Source of the DNA: Pseudonocardiaceae bacterium YIM PH 21723
GTDB lineage: Bacteria > Actinomycetota > Actinomycetes > Mycobacteriales > Pseudonocardiaceae
NCBI GenBank assembly: GCA_003600225.1
Contig: QZFT01000074.1
Location: 1-34,178, forward strand
DNA length: 34,178 bases
Reading direction: 5' to 3'
The first letter of the stretch is position 1. Every line of letters begins with the position of its first letter. The notes under the pieces are model-generated. The model was not told the origin of the DNA. It ran no database searches and saw nothing but the letters and a program-made list of their open reading frames with translations. The position numbers and the translations under genes were made by a program. This document shows positions 8,493-15,176 of the stretch, one piece after another.

Positions 8493-9479
8493 ATGTCATC
8501 TCGTCGTAGGGTCATCGCCGCAGCGGCGCTGATCGCCGTGGCCGGGCTGTTCGGTACCGCCTGTGGTGGCACCGACACCGCCGCCACCGGCAACGCCGCC
8601 TGGTCGTTCAAGGACGACTCCGGCAAGGAGATCAAGAAGGACAAGAAGCCGCTCACCATCGTCGCCGAGGCCAACACCGCGGGCACGCTGTGGGAGTACG
8701 GCATCAAGGTCAAGGGCGTATTCGGCCCGCAGAAGCTGCCGAACGGCCAGAAGGACCCGCAGGTCGGCAACGTGGACCTGAGCCAGGTCACCGACCTCGG
8801 CCAGGAATACGGCCAGGTCAACCTGGAGAAGCTGGCGGCGCTGAAGCCGGACATCGTTGTCACCACCCTGCAGGAGGACCTTGCCTGGGGCATCGACAAG
8901 GAGGCGGTGGAGAAGGTCAACGCCATCGCGCCGATCGTCGGCATCCGGATCACCCACGTCGACTCGCCGAAGGTGATCAAGCGGTTCGAGGACCTGGTCA
9001 CCGCGCTGGGCGGCAAGGTGGACAGCCCGGAGATCACCAAGGCCAAGGCCGACGTGGCGAAGGCCGAGCAGGCCGTCAAGGACGCCGCCAAGGCCAAGTC
9101 CGGTCTGAAGGTCGAAGCGGTCGCGGGTGGCAAGGACAACCTGTACGTCGGTATCCCCGGCTACTACCACGACCTGAGCTACTTCACCTCGCTCGGCGTG
9201 AACTTCGTCAGCAGCAACGACCCCAAGGAAGCCTGGGACGAGCTGAGCTGGGAGCAGGCGGGCAAGTTCAAGGCCGACCTGATCCTGGTGGACAACCGGG
9301 CGATGTCGCTGAGCAATGACCAGCTGAAGCAGTCCCAGCCGACCTGGCAGAAGCTGCCCGCGGTCGTCGCCGGCCAGGTGGGCACCTGGCACGTGCTGTC
9401 CCCGATCACCTACGCGGCGAATGCCGTGGTGCTGAACGACCTGGCCGCCAACATCACCAAGGCCAAGGTCCTGCCGTAA
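8493..9479 (+). CDS. siderophore-binding lipoprotein 2, tandem paralogue
   Basis: 328 residues, about two-thirds identical to the preceding protein by eye, over the whole length. Lipobox FGTAC with Cys24; the n-region MSSRRRV is also twin-arginine-like. GGAAGG lies 7-12 bases before the ATG. Differences from copy 1 cluster after residue 130 and around residues 215-245 (for example VGIPGYYHDLSYF versus VTRLDYHHDVRYF), where ligand contacts are likely, so the two may bind different ligand forms. Last gene of the plus-strand operon; its stop is 8 bases from a strong hairpin shared with the opposing gene. Confidence 0.9.
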   Translation: MSSRRRVIAAAALIAVAGLFGTACGGTDTAATGNAAWSFKDDSGKEIKKDKKPLTIVAEANTAGTLWEYGIKVKGVFGPQKLPNGQKDPQVGNVDLSQVTDLGQEYGQVNLEKLAALKPDIVVTTLQEDLAWGIDKEAVEKVNAIAPIVGIRITHVDSPKVIKRFEDLVTALGGKVDSPEITKAKADVAKAEQAVKDAAKAKSGLKVEAVAGGKDNLYVGIPGYYHDLSYFTSLGVNFVSSNDPKEAWDELSWEQAGKFKADLILVDNRAMSLSNDQLKQSQPTWQKLPAVVAGQVGTWHVLSPITYAANAVVLNDLAANITKAKVLP

Positions 9480-9487
9480 CCGCCGCT

Positions 9488-9526
9488 GCGTCGCCCCCTA
9501 CCGCGCCACGATGTAGGGGGCGACGC
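9488..9526. terminator. perfect hairpin between convergent siderophore genes
   Basis: GCGTCGCCCCCTAC (9488-9501) is the exact complement of GTAGGGGGCGACGC (9513-9526), an 11-base loop apart. It starts 8 bases past the stop of the binding-protein gene and includes the last codons of the opposing salicylate synthase (stop 9498-9500). Likely a bidirectional terminator. Confidence 0.8.
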
Positions 9527-10784
9527 TGGCGAGCTTCTCGCAGGTCTCCTCGAACTCGCGGTCCGGCGTGGAATCGCCGACGATGCCCGCACCGGCCCGC
9601 AGCCAGGTGCGGCCGTCCCGCTGATAGATGGCCCGCAGTACCAGGGCGGCGTCGATGGTGCCCGCCTGCGAGGCGGTGAACACCGCGCCCGCGTACAGAT
9701 CGCGGGGCCCGTCCTCCAGCGCGCTGATCCGCTCGTAGGCCCGCGCCTTGGGGATGCCACTCGCCGCGACCGCCGGGAAGAGCACCGCGAAGGTGTCCCA
9801 CGCGGTCTGCCCCCGGCTCAGCCTGCCGCTCACCCGGCCGCCCAGATGCTGCACGCTGCCCCGGTTCTTGACCGTCATGAACTCGGTGACGTGCACGGAC
9901 GCCGGTTCGCAGATGGTCAGCAGCTCGTCGACGGCCAGCTTCACCGAGGAGGCGTACTCGAAGACCTCGCGCGGATCGGACTCCAGCGCGGGACTGTTCC
10001 CCGGAGTCCGGGTCCCGATGAGCGGCTGGGTGGACACCGTGCCCGCCGAGTCCACCTCCACCACGGTCTCCGGGCTGAAGCCGGCGGCCTGCAATCCGGC
10101 CAGCCGCAGCAGGAAGGACCGCTCCGGGGTGTTCCGGGAGCGGCCGACGGCGTAGGTGGCGGGCAGGTCGACCGGGAAGTGGATCGGCACCGACCGGGAG
10201 AGGATCATCCGGCGCAGCAGGCCGGCGTTGATGTCGCGCACTGCGGCGGCCACCCGCTGCTTGTACTCCTCGGCGCCGTCGCTGCGCACGTCCACCGGGC
10301 TCGGCGTCCGCGGCCTGGCCGGCACCGGCGCGCTGATCAGGTGCCGCACCTGGTCGAGGACCTCCTCGTCCACGGCGCGGATGACCACCCCGGACGCGGT
10401 GCGGCGGATCTCGGTGCGTGGCACGATCACCTGCAGCAGCGGCTGGTCACCGACCAGATCGAGGCGCCCGGTGAGCGCGTGACCGAACTCGAAGGCGGCC
10501 CAGCCGTAGGCGTTCCAGCCGTCCAGTGGCAGGTCAGCGAGGGCCTCGGCGACCTGGCGCATCGGCGTCGACCGCCAGGCGCGCAGGGTGGTCTCGCCGC
10601 CCAGCGTGGTGTGCACGCCGGAGCGGTCCACGATCACCTGCGCGAAGGCGTTCCCGGCGAAGAGCCACTGGGCCGCGGACTCGTAGACCACGTACTCGTC
10701 GAACAGCGAGGAGCCGATGAGCTTGTCCACGAGTTCCAGTGGCAGGTAGTGCCCGGGAACGGTGATCTCGTGATACCGGAACAC
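9498..10784 (-). CDS. salicylate synthase-like chorismate-utilising enzyme (MbtI/Irp9/YbtS type)
   Basis: 428 residues, close to MbtI (450). Class-defining blocks are present: GFSPET with the general-acid Glu239 (MbtI E252), RGSVQHLG, LFPAVAASGIPKA, RTWLRAGAGI and the Mg-binding EFEETCEKL near the C-terminus. MbtI-type enzymes convert chorismate to isochorismate and then salicylate plus pyruvate, the first step of aryl-capped siderophores. Oddity: the Lys that activates water in MbtI (K205, in KVILSR) is Arg192 here (RMILSR), and the Thr of AVTASG is Ala. Activity is therefore not assured. The GTG start follows the DAHP synthase stop by one base, so translation is coupled. An inactive relative or altered product is possible. 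Confidence 0.85.
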   Translation of the reverse strand: MFRYHEITVPGHYLPLELVDKLIGSSLFDEYVVYESAAQWLFAGNAFAQVIVDRSGVHTTLGGETTLRAWRSTPMRQVAEALADLPLDGWNAYGWAAFEFGHALTGRLDLVGDQPLLQVIVPRTEIRRTASGVVIRAVDEEVLDQVRHLISAPVPARPRTPSPVDVRSDGAEEYKQRVAAAVRDINAGLLRRMILSRSVPIHFPVDLPATYAVGRSRNTPERSFLLRLAGLQAAGFSPETVVEVDSAGTVSTQPLIGTRTPGNSPALESDPREVFEYASSVKLAVDELLTICEPASVHVTEFMTVKNRGSVQHLGGRVSGRLSRGQTAWDTFAVLFPAVAASGIPKARAYERISALEDGPRDLYAGAVFTASQAGTIDAALVLRAIYQRDGRTWLRAGAGIVGDSTPDREFEETCEKLASVAPYIVAR

Positions 10785-10785
10785 C

Positions 10786-11856
10786 TCACGCCCCGGCCAG
10801 CAGCGGTTCCTGCCGCATGGTCACCCGGCGGACCCGGACCGCGGCGGCCAGGGTGCGCAGGGCCTCGGCGGTGGCCGGCCAGCCCATGCAGGCGTCGGTG
10901 ATGCTCTGCCCGGGAACGACCGGCAGGTCCTGCCGGCCCGGTACCAGGAAACTCTCGGCCAGCACGCCGCGGATGTCGGTGCTGCCGTGCGCGAGCTGCT
11001 GGGAGATCTCACTGAGCACGTCGAACTGCCGGTGATGGTCCTTGCCGCTGTTGCCGTGGCTGGCGTCGATGACGACCCGGCGCGGCAGCCCGGCGGCCTC
11101 CAGCTGGTCACCGGCATGATCAACGGATAACGCGTCGTAGTTGGTGGCGTTCTTCCCGCCGCGCAGCACCAGGTGGCAGTCCGGGTTCCCGCTGGTCCGC
11201 ACGGCGGCGGGCCGCCCGTCGTCGTCGACCAGCAGGTAGCCGTGCGGCAGCGCCGCCGAGCGGATCGCGTCGATGGCCACGCCGACCGAGCCGTCGGTGG
11301 CGTTCTTCATGCCGATCGGCATGTCCAGGCCGCTGGCCAGCTGCCGGTGCACATGGCTCTCCACGGTGCGGGCGCCGATCGCGGCCCAGCTGACCAGGTC
11401 GTCGAGGTAGGCGGGGCTGACCGGGCTGAGCCACTCCACCGCGGTGGGCAGGCCACGGGCGGCGACGTCCCGCAGGACGGTCCGGGCCCGGAGCAGGCCA
11501 TCGGCCACGGCGTAACTGCCGTCCAGGTTCGGGTCCAGCAGCAGACCGGGCCAGCCACCGATGGTGCGTGGTTTCTCCAGGTAGACCCGCATGACGACCA
11601 AAAGGTCCCGGTCGAGTTCGGCCTGCAGCCCGGCGAGCCGCTCGGCGTACTCGAGGGTCGCGCGCTCGTCGTGCACCGAGCAGGGTCCGACGACGACCAG
11701 CAGCCGATCGTCGGCGCCGTCGAGGACGGCCCTCGTCTCAGCGCGGGAGCGGCTGACGAGTTCCTGGATCCGCGAGGTCACCGGCACCTCCGCCGCCAAC
11801 TCGCCCGGCGTCGGCAATGCCACGCTGACCTGCCGGTTTCCCCCCACTGCAGCCAC
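10786..11856 (-). CDS. class I 3-deoxy-7-phosphoheptulonate (DAHP) synthase
   Basis: 356 residues, AroG/AroF-type length. It condenses phosphoenolpyruvate and erythrose 4-phosphate in the first shikimate step. Visible motifs: GPCSVHD (metal Cys), EKPRT, IGARTVESHVHRQLASGL, KNATDG, LRGGKNATNY, IDASHGNSGK (metal His), LAESFLVPG (metal Glu) and SITDACMGW (metal Asp). The Lys of the usual GWKG after KPRT is Pro here (GWPG). The GTG start has GGAG about 9 bases upstream, and an iron box lies 22 bases further up. Pairing with the salicylate synthase suggests a dedicated, iron-regulated copy that raises chorismate supply during iron limitation; whether it escapes aromatic feedback inhibition cannot be seen. 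Confidence 0.92.
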   Translation of the reverse strand: MAAVGGNRQVSVALPTPGELAAEVPVTSRIQELVSRSRAETRAVLDGADDRLLVVVGPCSVHDERATLEYAERLAGLQAELDRDLLVVMRVYLEKPRTIGGWPGLLLDPNLDGSYAVADGLLRARTVLRDVAARGLPTAVEWLSPVSPAYLDDLVSWAAIGARTVESHVHRQLASGLDMPIGMKNATDGSVGVAIDAIRSAALPHGYLLVDDDGRPAAVRTSGNPDCHLVLRGGKNATNYDALSVDHAGDQLEAAGLPRRVVIDASHGNSGKDHHRQFDVLSEISQQLAHGSTDIRGVLAESFLVPGRQDLPVVPGQSITDACMGWPATAEALRTLAAAVRVRRVTMRQEPLLAGA

Positions 11857-11878
11857 CCCGATCTCCGTCGATGAACAT

Positions 11879-11897
11879 CAAGGTAAGGCTAACCTAA
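11879..11897 (-). promoter_or_regulatory. strong IdeR/DmdR1 iron box
   Basis: On the plus strand CAAGGTAAGGCTAACCTAA matches the consensus TTAGGTTAGGCTAACCTAA at 16 of 19 positions. It sits 22 bases upstream of the DAHP synthase GTG, so iron-loaded repressor would shut off the DAHP synthase-salicylate synthase operon. Confidence 0.8.
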
Positions 11898-11972
11898 TTC
11901 AGACGCCGCTCAGTGGGAGGTGCATAACAACCGGCCATCGCTTGTCGCCAGTTGAGCAGCCTGACTCCAGAG

Positions 11973-12338
11973 TCAGCTGGGATCCATCGATGCGTCCGTC
12001 CACATCTCCGGACTGAACAGAACATTCTGGAGATCGGATTCCAGCAGGACCATGGCGAAGTGACCGGCAGAATCAGAGATCTTCACCATGACGACCGACC
12101 GTGTTTCCACAGTCCGCAAGACATCGAGGAGCCGACCGATCTCACTCCGGACGGACTCAAGCGAGGTCAAGCGCAGCCGCCTTTCGTAGGTGCGCACAAG
12201 GTGTTCCACTCCGACCTTGCCGGCACCGGGGTCGAACTTCACCTTGCCCTCGAGGAGCCGCTCCAGCCGGGAAGAGAGCACGCCGCACCCGGCAGCCCGG
12301 TCCAACGCGTCTCGTATCAGCGCGGCATTCTCAGCCAT
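11973..12338 (-). CDS. orphan immunity-like protein (unknown family)
   Basis: 121 residues from ATG 12338 (TTG 12344 is also possible); neither has a good ribosome binding site. Predicted mainly helical N-terminal half (ENAALIRDALDRAA, LERLLEG) and a hydrophobic strand pattern late (VVMVKISD, HFAMVLLES). No family recognised. It directly follows a remnant of an RHS pre-Hint region, the position an immunity gene takes after an RHS toxin. The loss of the original toxin module may explain the poor translation start. A CTGACTC/GAGTCAG palindrome (11961-11976) overlaps its stop codon. Confidence 0.6.
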   Translation of the reverse strand: MAENAALIRDALDRAAGCGVLSSRLERLLEGKVKFDPGAGKVGVEHLVRTYERRLRLTSLESVRSEIGRLLDVLRTVETRSVVMVKISDSAGHFAMVLLESDLQNVLFSPEMWTDASMDPS

Positions 12339-12375
12339 GGTCAACTAAGGCTGAATGCCTGCGCCACACGGAACT

Positions 12376-12443
12376 GATCTCCTGACCCGCTGCCTTACCG
12401 AGGGCTTGCGTGACCGCCCTGCCGCCGGAATTGTCCAAGATAC
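12376..12443 (-). pseudogene. RHS pre-Hint remnant A
   Basis: Read on the minus strand this encodes ILDNSGGRAVTQALGKAAGQ. That matches the segment of the intact RHS protein at 15186-21995 just before its Hint domain (ILNKAGGKAAAQALGKATAQ). Nucleotide similarity fits homology, not chance composition. There is no Hint or toxin sequence after it, and the upstream RHS body is missing. It is interpreted as scar tissue left when a toxin tip was displaced. Confidence 0.7.
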
Positions 12444-12628
12444 CCTGGAGCCTAGAGCCTCTGGCAGGTGAGACGCCGGCCGTCACCGTACTCCCGGCCA
12501 CGCGCCTCACCTCCAGAACCCGGCTAGTCAACCAAGGTGACGACAACAGGCAAAGAATCTTCCGTCAGATAAAAATGACCGGGGAAGTATTCGATATGCA
12601 GGTGCTCCCCCTGCCCACCACTGACCGA
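12381..12628. repeat. toxin-locus direct repeat, copy 1
   Basis: About 248 bp highly similar to 14514-14758, in the same orientation. Contents on the minus strand: 3' end of an Imm32-like gene, a terminator hairpin and an RHS pre-Hint remnant. Both copies share runs such as CGCTGCCTTACCGAGGGCTT and AGTATTCGATATGCAGGTG. Confidence 0.85.
12469..12515 (-). terminator. imperfect terminator hairpin after the Imm32-like gene
   Basis: AGGTGAGACGCCGGCC (plus strand, from about 12471) pairs imperfectly with GGCCACGCGCCTCACCT ending about 12514. It lies about 10 bases past the Imm32-like stop on the minus strand. The same structure recurs in the second repeat copy (about 14593-14640). Confidence 0.55.
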
Positions 12629-12913
12629 TAGTCCTTTTACGTTCTTGCCAAGGATCGCGAGGCCTTCACGAGTTCCCGCGATGAGCAGAGTTTCCTCGTC
12701 TTCCAGAACTTCAAGGGAAACCCCCTCTCGTTCTCGCACAACAACGCGCACCAGTCCCAGGCTCCGGTCATAGGGCTTGAGGTCGTCAACAGCCTCGCCC
12801 TGAAGCTCACCATAGCCCCGTGAAAGCACTCCGGCGAGTTCACCAAGCTCGGCCCGATCGCCCGAAATCTCCAACTCACCGTTATCGGCGTACAGCACGG
12901 TTACGTTATTCAT
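12524..12913 (-). CDS. orphan immunity protein, resembles Imm32
   Basis: 129 residues from ATG 12913, chosen because AGGAGA lies 9 bases upstream; a TTG at 12943 would add ten residues without such a site. The C-terminus HLHIEYFPGHFYLTEDSLP recalls Imm32-type immunity proteins of actinomycete polymorphic toxins, a tentative assignment from memory. Alpha/beta composition, no signal peptide, acidic: typical of a cytosolic toxin inhibitor. The last ~34 codons are duplicated at 14654-14758 as a truncated copy. It follows the SUKH-3 gene by 62 bases on the same strand. No matching toxin remains beside it, so it may protect against toxins of sister strains. Confidence 0.75.
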   Translation of the reverse strand: MNNVTVLYADNGELEISGDRAELGELAGVLSRGYGELQGEAVDDLKPYDRSLGLVRVVVREREGVSLEVLEDEETLLIAGTREGLAILGKNVKGLSVSGGQGEHLHIEYFPGHFYLTEDSLPVVVTLVD

Positions 12914-12975
12914 CGGGGGATGTCTCCTGGCACGGTCTCCCAATCAGCGAACGAGTGATCTTCCCATCACTTGAG

Positions 12976-13422
12976 CTAGCCCAACCTATACGGCTGGATA
13001 CCCGTCAGAATTGCTTCCAGACCCTCGTCCAATTTCCCGTATCGAGCGATCCAGTCGGACATGACATAGATATTTCCATCCGAATCGATACCCAAAAAAT
13101 ATCGCCCGCCGTCCAACTCGCCAAGCGGCATGACGAATATCCCTAGCTGCTCGCTCCAGTCTTCAAACCTGTCCCACTCATAATCACCCAGGGCCGGGTC
13201 GATCTCAAAAGGTTCGCGAGCGGTAGTAATTCCTGTTCCTGATTCGGTGACAACAATCCCGCCGAATTCCGTCAGAAAATCAACCACACAAACAGGCATG
13301 GCATGGCCGGCGCGTTGGAATCCAGCCTGCCATTTTGATGTGTCGACTGCACGACCTGGAGTCCAGCCGCTTGCACGCAGGACCTTCTCCGCAACCGCGG
13401 AAAACCGATGTTCTGCCGTCAT
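12976..13422 (-). CDS. SUKH-3-like immunity protein
   Basis: 148 residues from ATG 13422 (GTG 13434 would add four). Features of the SUKH-3 family: an N-terminal helix VAEKVLRASGWTPGR, then the DTSKW motif, VVDFLTEFGGIVV, a DPALGDYEWDRFEDW stretch, LGIFVMPLGEL, and DSDGNIYVMSDW with a C-terminal IARYGKLDEGLEAIL helix. SUKH proteins are broad immunity factors in polymorphic toxin systems and act in the cytoplasm. GC is clearly lower than the RHS core. Part of the orphan immunity array; its original toxin is not present here. Confidence 0.8.
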   Translation of the reverse strand: MTAEHRFSAVAEKVLRASGWTPGRAVDTSKWQAGFQRAGHAMPVCVVDFLTEFGGIVVTESGTGITTAREPFEIDPALGDYEWDRFEDWSEQLGIFVMPLGELDGGRYFLGIDSDGNIYVMSDWIARYGKLDEGLEAILTGIQPYRLG

Positions 13423-13549
13423 CTCAACGACCACCGTCCGTGATCCAATTAAACTCGAACTCCAACGAATGCTCCACCCATTCGCACCAGGCCCGCTTCA
13501 ACGCCGCCGAGGTCATTCACACGCACGACCTCGGCAGCGTTTTGCTCAA

Positions 13550-13948
13550 TCAAGAAACAGTTATCACAACAATTTCCGCAAAATTCTCTTGGTCGGCATA
13601 GATCGCAATTCGACTAGCACCCGGAGACCGATTTATTCGAACCGTAGCTTTGTCGCTGGGGTCACTGATGGTCAACTGACCGCTGGTCAGGATGACTTCC
13701 GAGTTGAACAACTCGATGAGCTCGCCGCCCGACACCGGTTCATGTCGATCATAAACCGCGACCTGTACGAGCCCACCGATCGAAGGTCGGACCGCAACGT
13801 GAATAGAGTCAGCGTCCTGATGCACGAACTCAGTAGCCAAATCCCAGTCATCGTGCGTTGCCGCAGTCTCCGCATCCTCGATCAGGAGCAAACCATGATC
13901 GAATCCCAGCTCGATCCGCGCAACAAGGTGCTCATTCCGAAAAGTCAT
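13550..13948 (-). CDS. orphan immunity-like beta-rich protein
   Basis: 132 residues. ATG at 13948 with a weak CAGG upstream. Alternating hydrophobic pattern (LVARIELGF, LLLIED, IHVAVRP, LVQVAVYDRH, ATVRINRS, RIAIYAD, AEIVVITVS) suggests a beta-sandwich. No family is recognised with confidence; there is a loose similarity of pattern to ComJ-like small proteins. No signal peptide or membrane segment. It lies among low-GC immunity genes on the same strand, about 115 bases before the SUKH-3 gene. A role as a toxin inhibitor is inferred from position only. Confidence 0.65.
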   Translation of the reverse strand: MTFRNEHLVARIELGFDHGLLLIEDAETAATHDDWDLATEFVHQDADSIHVAVRPSIGGLVQVAVYDRHEPVSGGELIELFNSEVILTSGQLTISDPSDKATVRINRSPGASRIAIYADQENFAEIVVITVS

Positions 13949-14091
13949 ACCGGCCTGCTTTCAGAATGAGTCCCAAGCAAGCGGATCCAAGCTTGGCGGG
14001 AGTGACAAAATTTGAACTTTTCACATGATTATCGCCAACATATACCAATCAGAGTCGAAACATGGCCTTGAAATTCACCGACTCGACTGAC

Positions 14092-14406
14092 CTAAACAGG
14101 AATATAGGTATCATTCCTCGAATAGAAGATTGCTGCCTCCACGGCTTCGTCAACACTCGGTCGGCGCCCATCTCTCCATCCCGACCATGTTTCCAGGACT
14201 TCGACAAGTATGCTCACCTCAAGGAAATACGAGTACCCTGCCGGCTGGCCGCTCAGTTCCTCATCCGCAATCACTACAGGAGTCAGCGCATCAAGTTCGC
14301 GCTCATCAGCGACATACACCGTCATTTCTTCATCAAACTGGCCGATTGAAGAAAGCACGGAACCAAGCGTAGCTTCCCGCCCATCAACCCCGTATTGAGA
14401 ATCCAC
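14092..14406 (-). CDS. orphan immunity-like protein, perhaps DUF7716-like
   Basis: 104 residues. GTG 14406 chosen: GGAGG lies 5 bases upstream, and the longer open frame to 14676 instead reads through RHS remnant B. Segments: LGSVLSSIGQFDEEMTVYV, PVVIADEEL, SYFLEVSILVEVLETWSG, RPSVDEAVEAAIFYSRND. The ending resembles small immunity-type proteins with a conserved acidic-helix plus YY-ND tail (DUF7716-like, from memory). Its start codon lies directly after the point where the RHS Hint homology stops, as though a deletion fused an RHS relic to this cassette. Cytosolic, function inferred from context. Confidence 0.7.
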   Translation of the reverse strand: MDSQYGVDGREATLGSVLSSIGQFDEEMTVYVADERELDALTPVVIADEELSGQPAGYSYFLEVSILVEVLETWSGWRDGRRPSVDEAVEAAIFYSRNDTYIPV

Positions 14407-14419
14407 CGATACCTCCCTG

Positions 14420-14575
14420 GAACTGTTGCCCAGAACGCGCCCCGGACGCGGCGCTTGAAGTGACGACGGATCATTAAACCGAAAAGGCGAGGAACCCGGC
14501 TGCAGCTCCGATCCCTGACCCGCTGCCTTACCGAGGGCTTGTGTGGCCGCACTGCCGCCGGAATTGTTCCCGATA
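14420..14575 (-). pseudogene. RHS pre-Hint/Hint-start remnant B
   Basis: The minus strand reads GGSAATQALGKAAGQ, then about 23 residues, then RPGRVLGNSS. The intact RHS protein has GGKAAAQALGKATAQ, then KSGACVLDNSF, at the same spacing to within one codon. The relic lost two bases (and the Hint Cys codon) in the GCGTGCGTT segment and ends a few codons into Hint, directly before the immunity gene at 14406. The body, Hint and toxin are gone. Confidence 0.75.
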
Positions 14576-14758
14576 CCCAGGAGCCAAAGCCCTGGAGGTG
14601 AGACGCCGGCCGTCACCACTCTCCCGGCCACGCGTCCCACCTCCAGGATCCAGCTAGTCAGCCAAGGTGACCACAACAGGCAGAGATTCCTCTGTCAGAT
14701 AAAAATGGCCGAGGAAGTATTCGATATGCAGGTGCCCTCCCTGGTCACCACTGACTGA
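14514..14758. repeat. toxin-locus direct repeat, copy 2
   Basis: About 245 bp matching 12381-12628 in the same orientation. Holds RHS remnant B (part), the terminator hairpin at about 14593-14640 and the truncated Imm32-like end. Together with remnant B it accounts for most of the gene-free stretch 14407-14783. Confidence 0.85.
14654..14758 (-). pseudogene. truncated 3' end of an Imm32-like gene
   Basis: The minus strand reads SVSGDQGG, HLHIEYFLGHFYLTEESLP, then VVVTLAD and a stop at 14656-14654. This matches the last ~34 residues of the intact gene at 12524-12913, with a few substitutions. Similarity stops abruptly at SVSG; the 5' three quarters is missing and no start codon with a ribosome site precedes it. 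Confidence 0.8.
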
Positions 14759-14783
14759 CGGGAAACAATCCACTTTCGGCAAT

Positions 14784-15176
14784 TCACATCAACTCGACTT
14801 CAGATCTATCAAGCCCGATCTTCCCCCATCGAGAAGATGCCGTCTCCCAGTTCGCCTTGGCAAACATTCCAGCTTTTCGCACCGCTTCATCCCAGGCAAG
14901 AGCACGGGACGACCGCAGGACATCACCGGAGACAGAAGTTATCTCCAGATAGTAGAACCCATCTCGGCCAACGGTCCCCTTTACCGAGTCGACGACACGA
15001 GCAGCGGGCCGCAAAAAAACAGCAACCCGATCCGCGGGCGGCTGGCGCGACGCGGTCACAGCCGGAGTGCCGTCCACCGGGCAACGAGCCTGCTCATCAT
15101 CAGGCTCGTGCCCATCGTCCAGTTCCAGTTCCCAAGAGTGATTGGCATCGCACCGAAACTGCCACCAAACTCGCAT
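14784..15176 (-). CDS. candidate immunity protein for the adjacent RHS toxin
   Basis: 130 residues from ATG 15176, chosen because GAGGA, overlapping the RHS stop codon, sits 6 bases upstream (ATG 15182 would leave no spacing). The N-terminus WWQFRCDANHSWELEL followed by ARCPVDGTP looks like a zinc-ribbon-type start with some ligands missing. The remainder is alpha/beta with a conserved-looking helix LAWDEAVRKAGMFAKANW. No family recognised. Immediate position after the RHS toxin tip (9 bases from its stop) and coupled translation make it the best candidate for the cognate inhibitor. No signal peptide. Confidence 0.75.
   Translation of the reverse strand: MRVWWQFRCDANHSWELELDDGHEPDDEQARCPVDGTPAVTASRQPPADRVAVFLRPAARVVDSVKGTVGRDGFYYLEITSVSGDVLRSSRALAWDEAVRKAGMFAKANWETASSRWGKIGLDRSEVELM

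Noticed and set aside
10026-10028. Gln in TQPLIGTR of the salicylate synthase as a lost catalytic Glu
   Set aside because: The catalytic general acid is the Glu of the SPE motif, which is conserved; the TEP Glu of MbtI is not the catalytic one.
12331-12546. 71-codon open frame as an independent gene
   Set aside because: It reads through a terminator hairpin and RHS remnant A, and lacks a ribosome binding site.
14407-14676. N-terminal extension of the immunity gene ending at 14092
   Set aside because: That part of the frame is homologous to the RHS pre-Hint segment and the terminator repeat; the GTG at 14406 has its own GGAGG.
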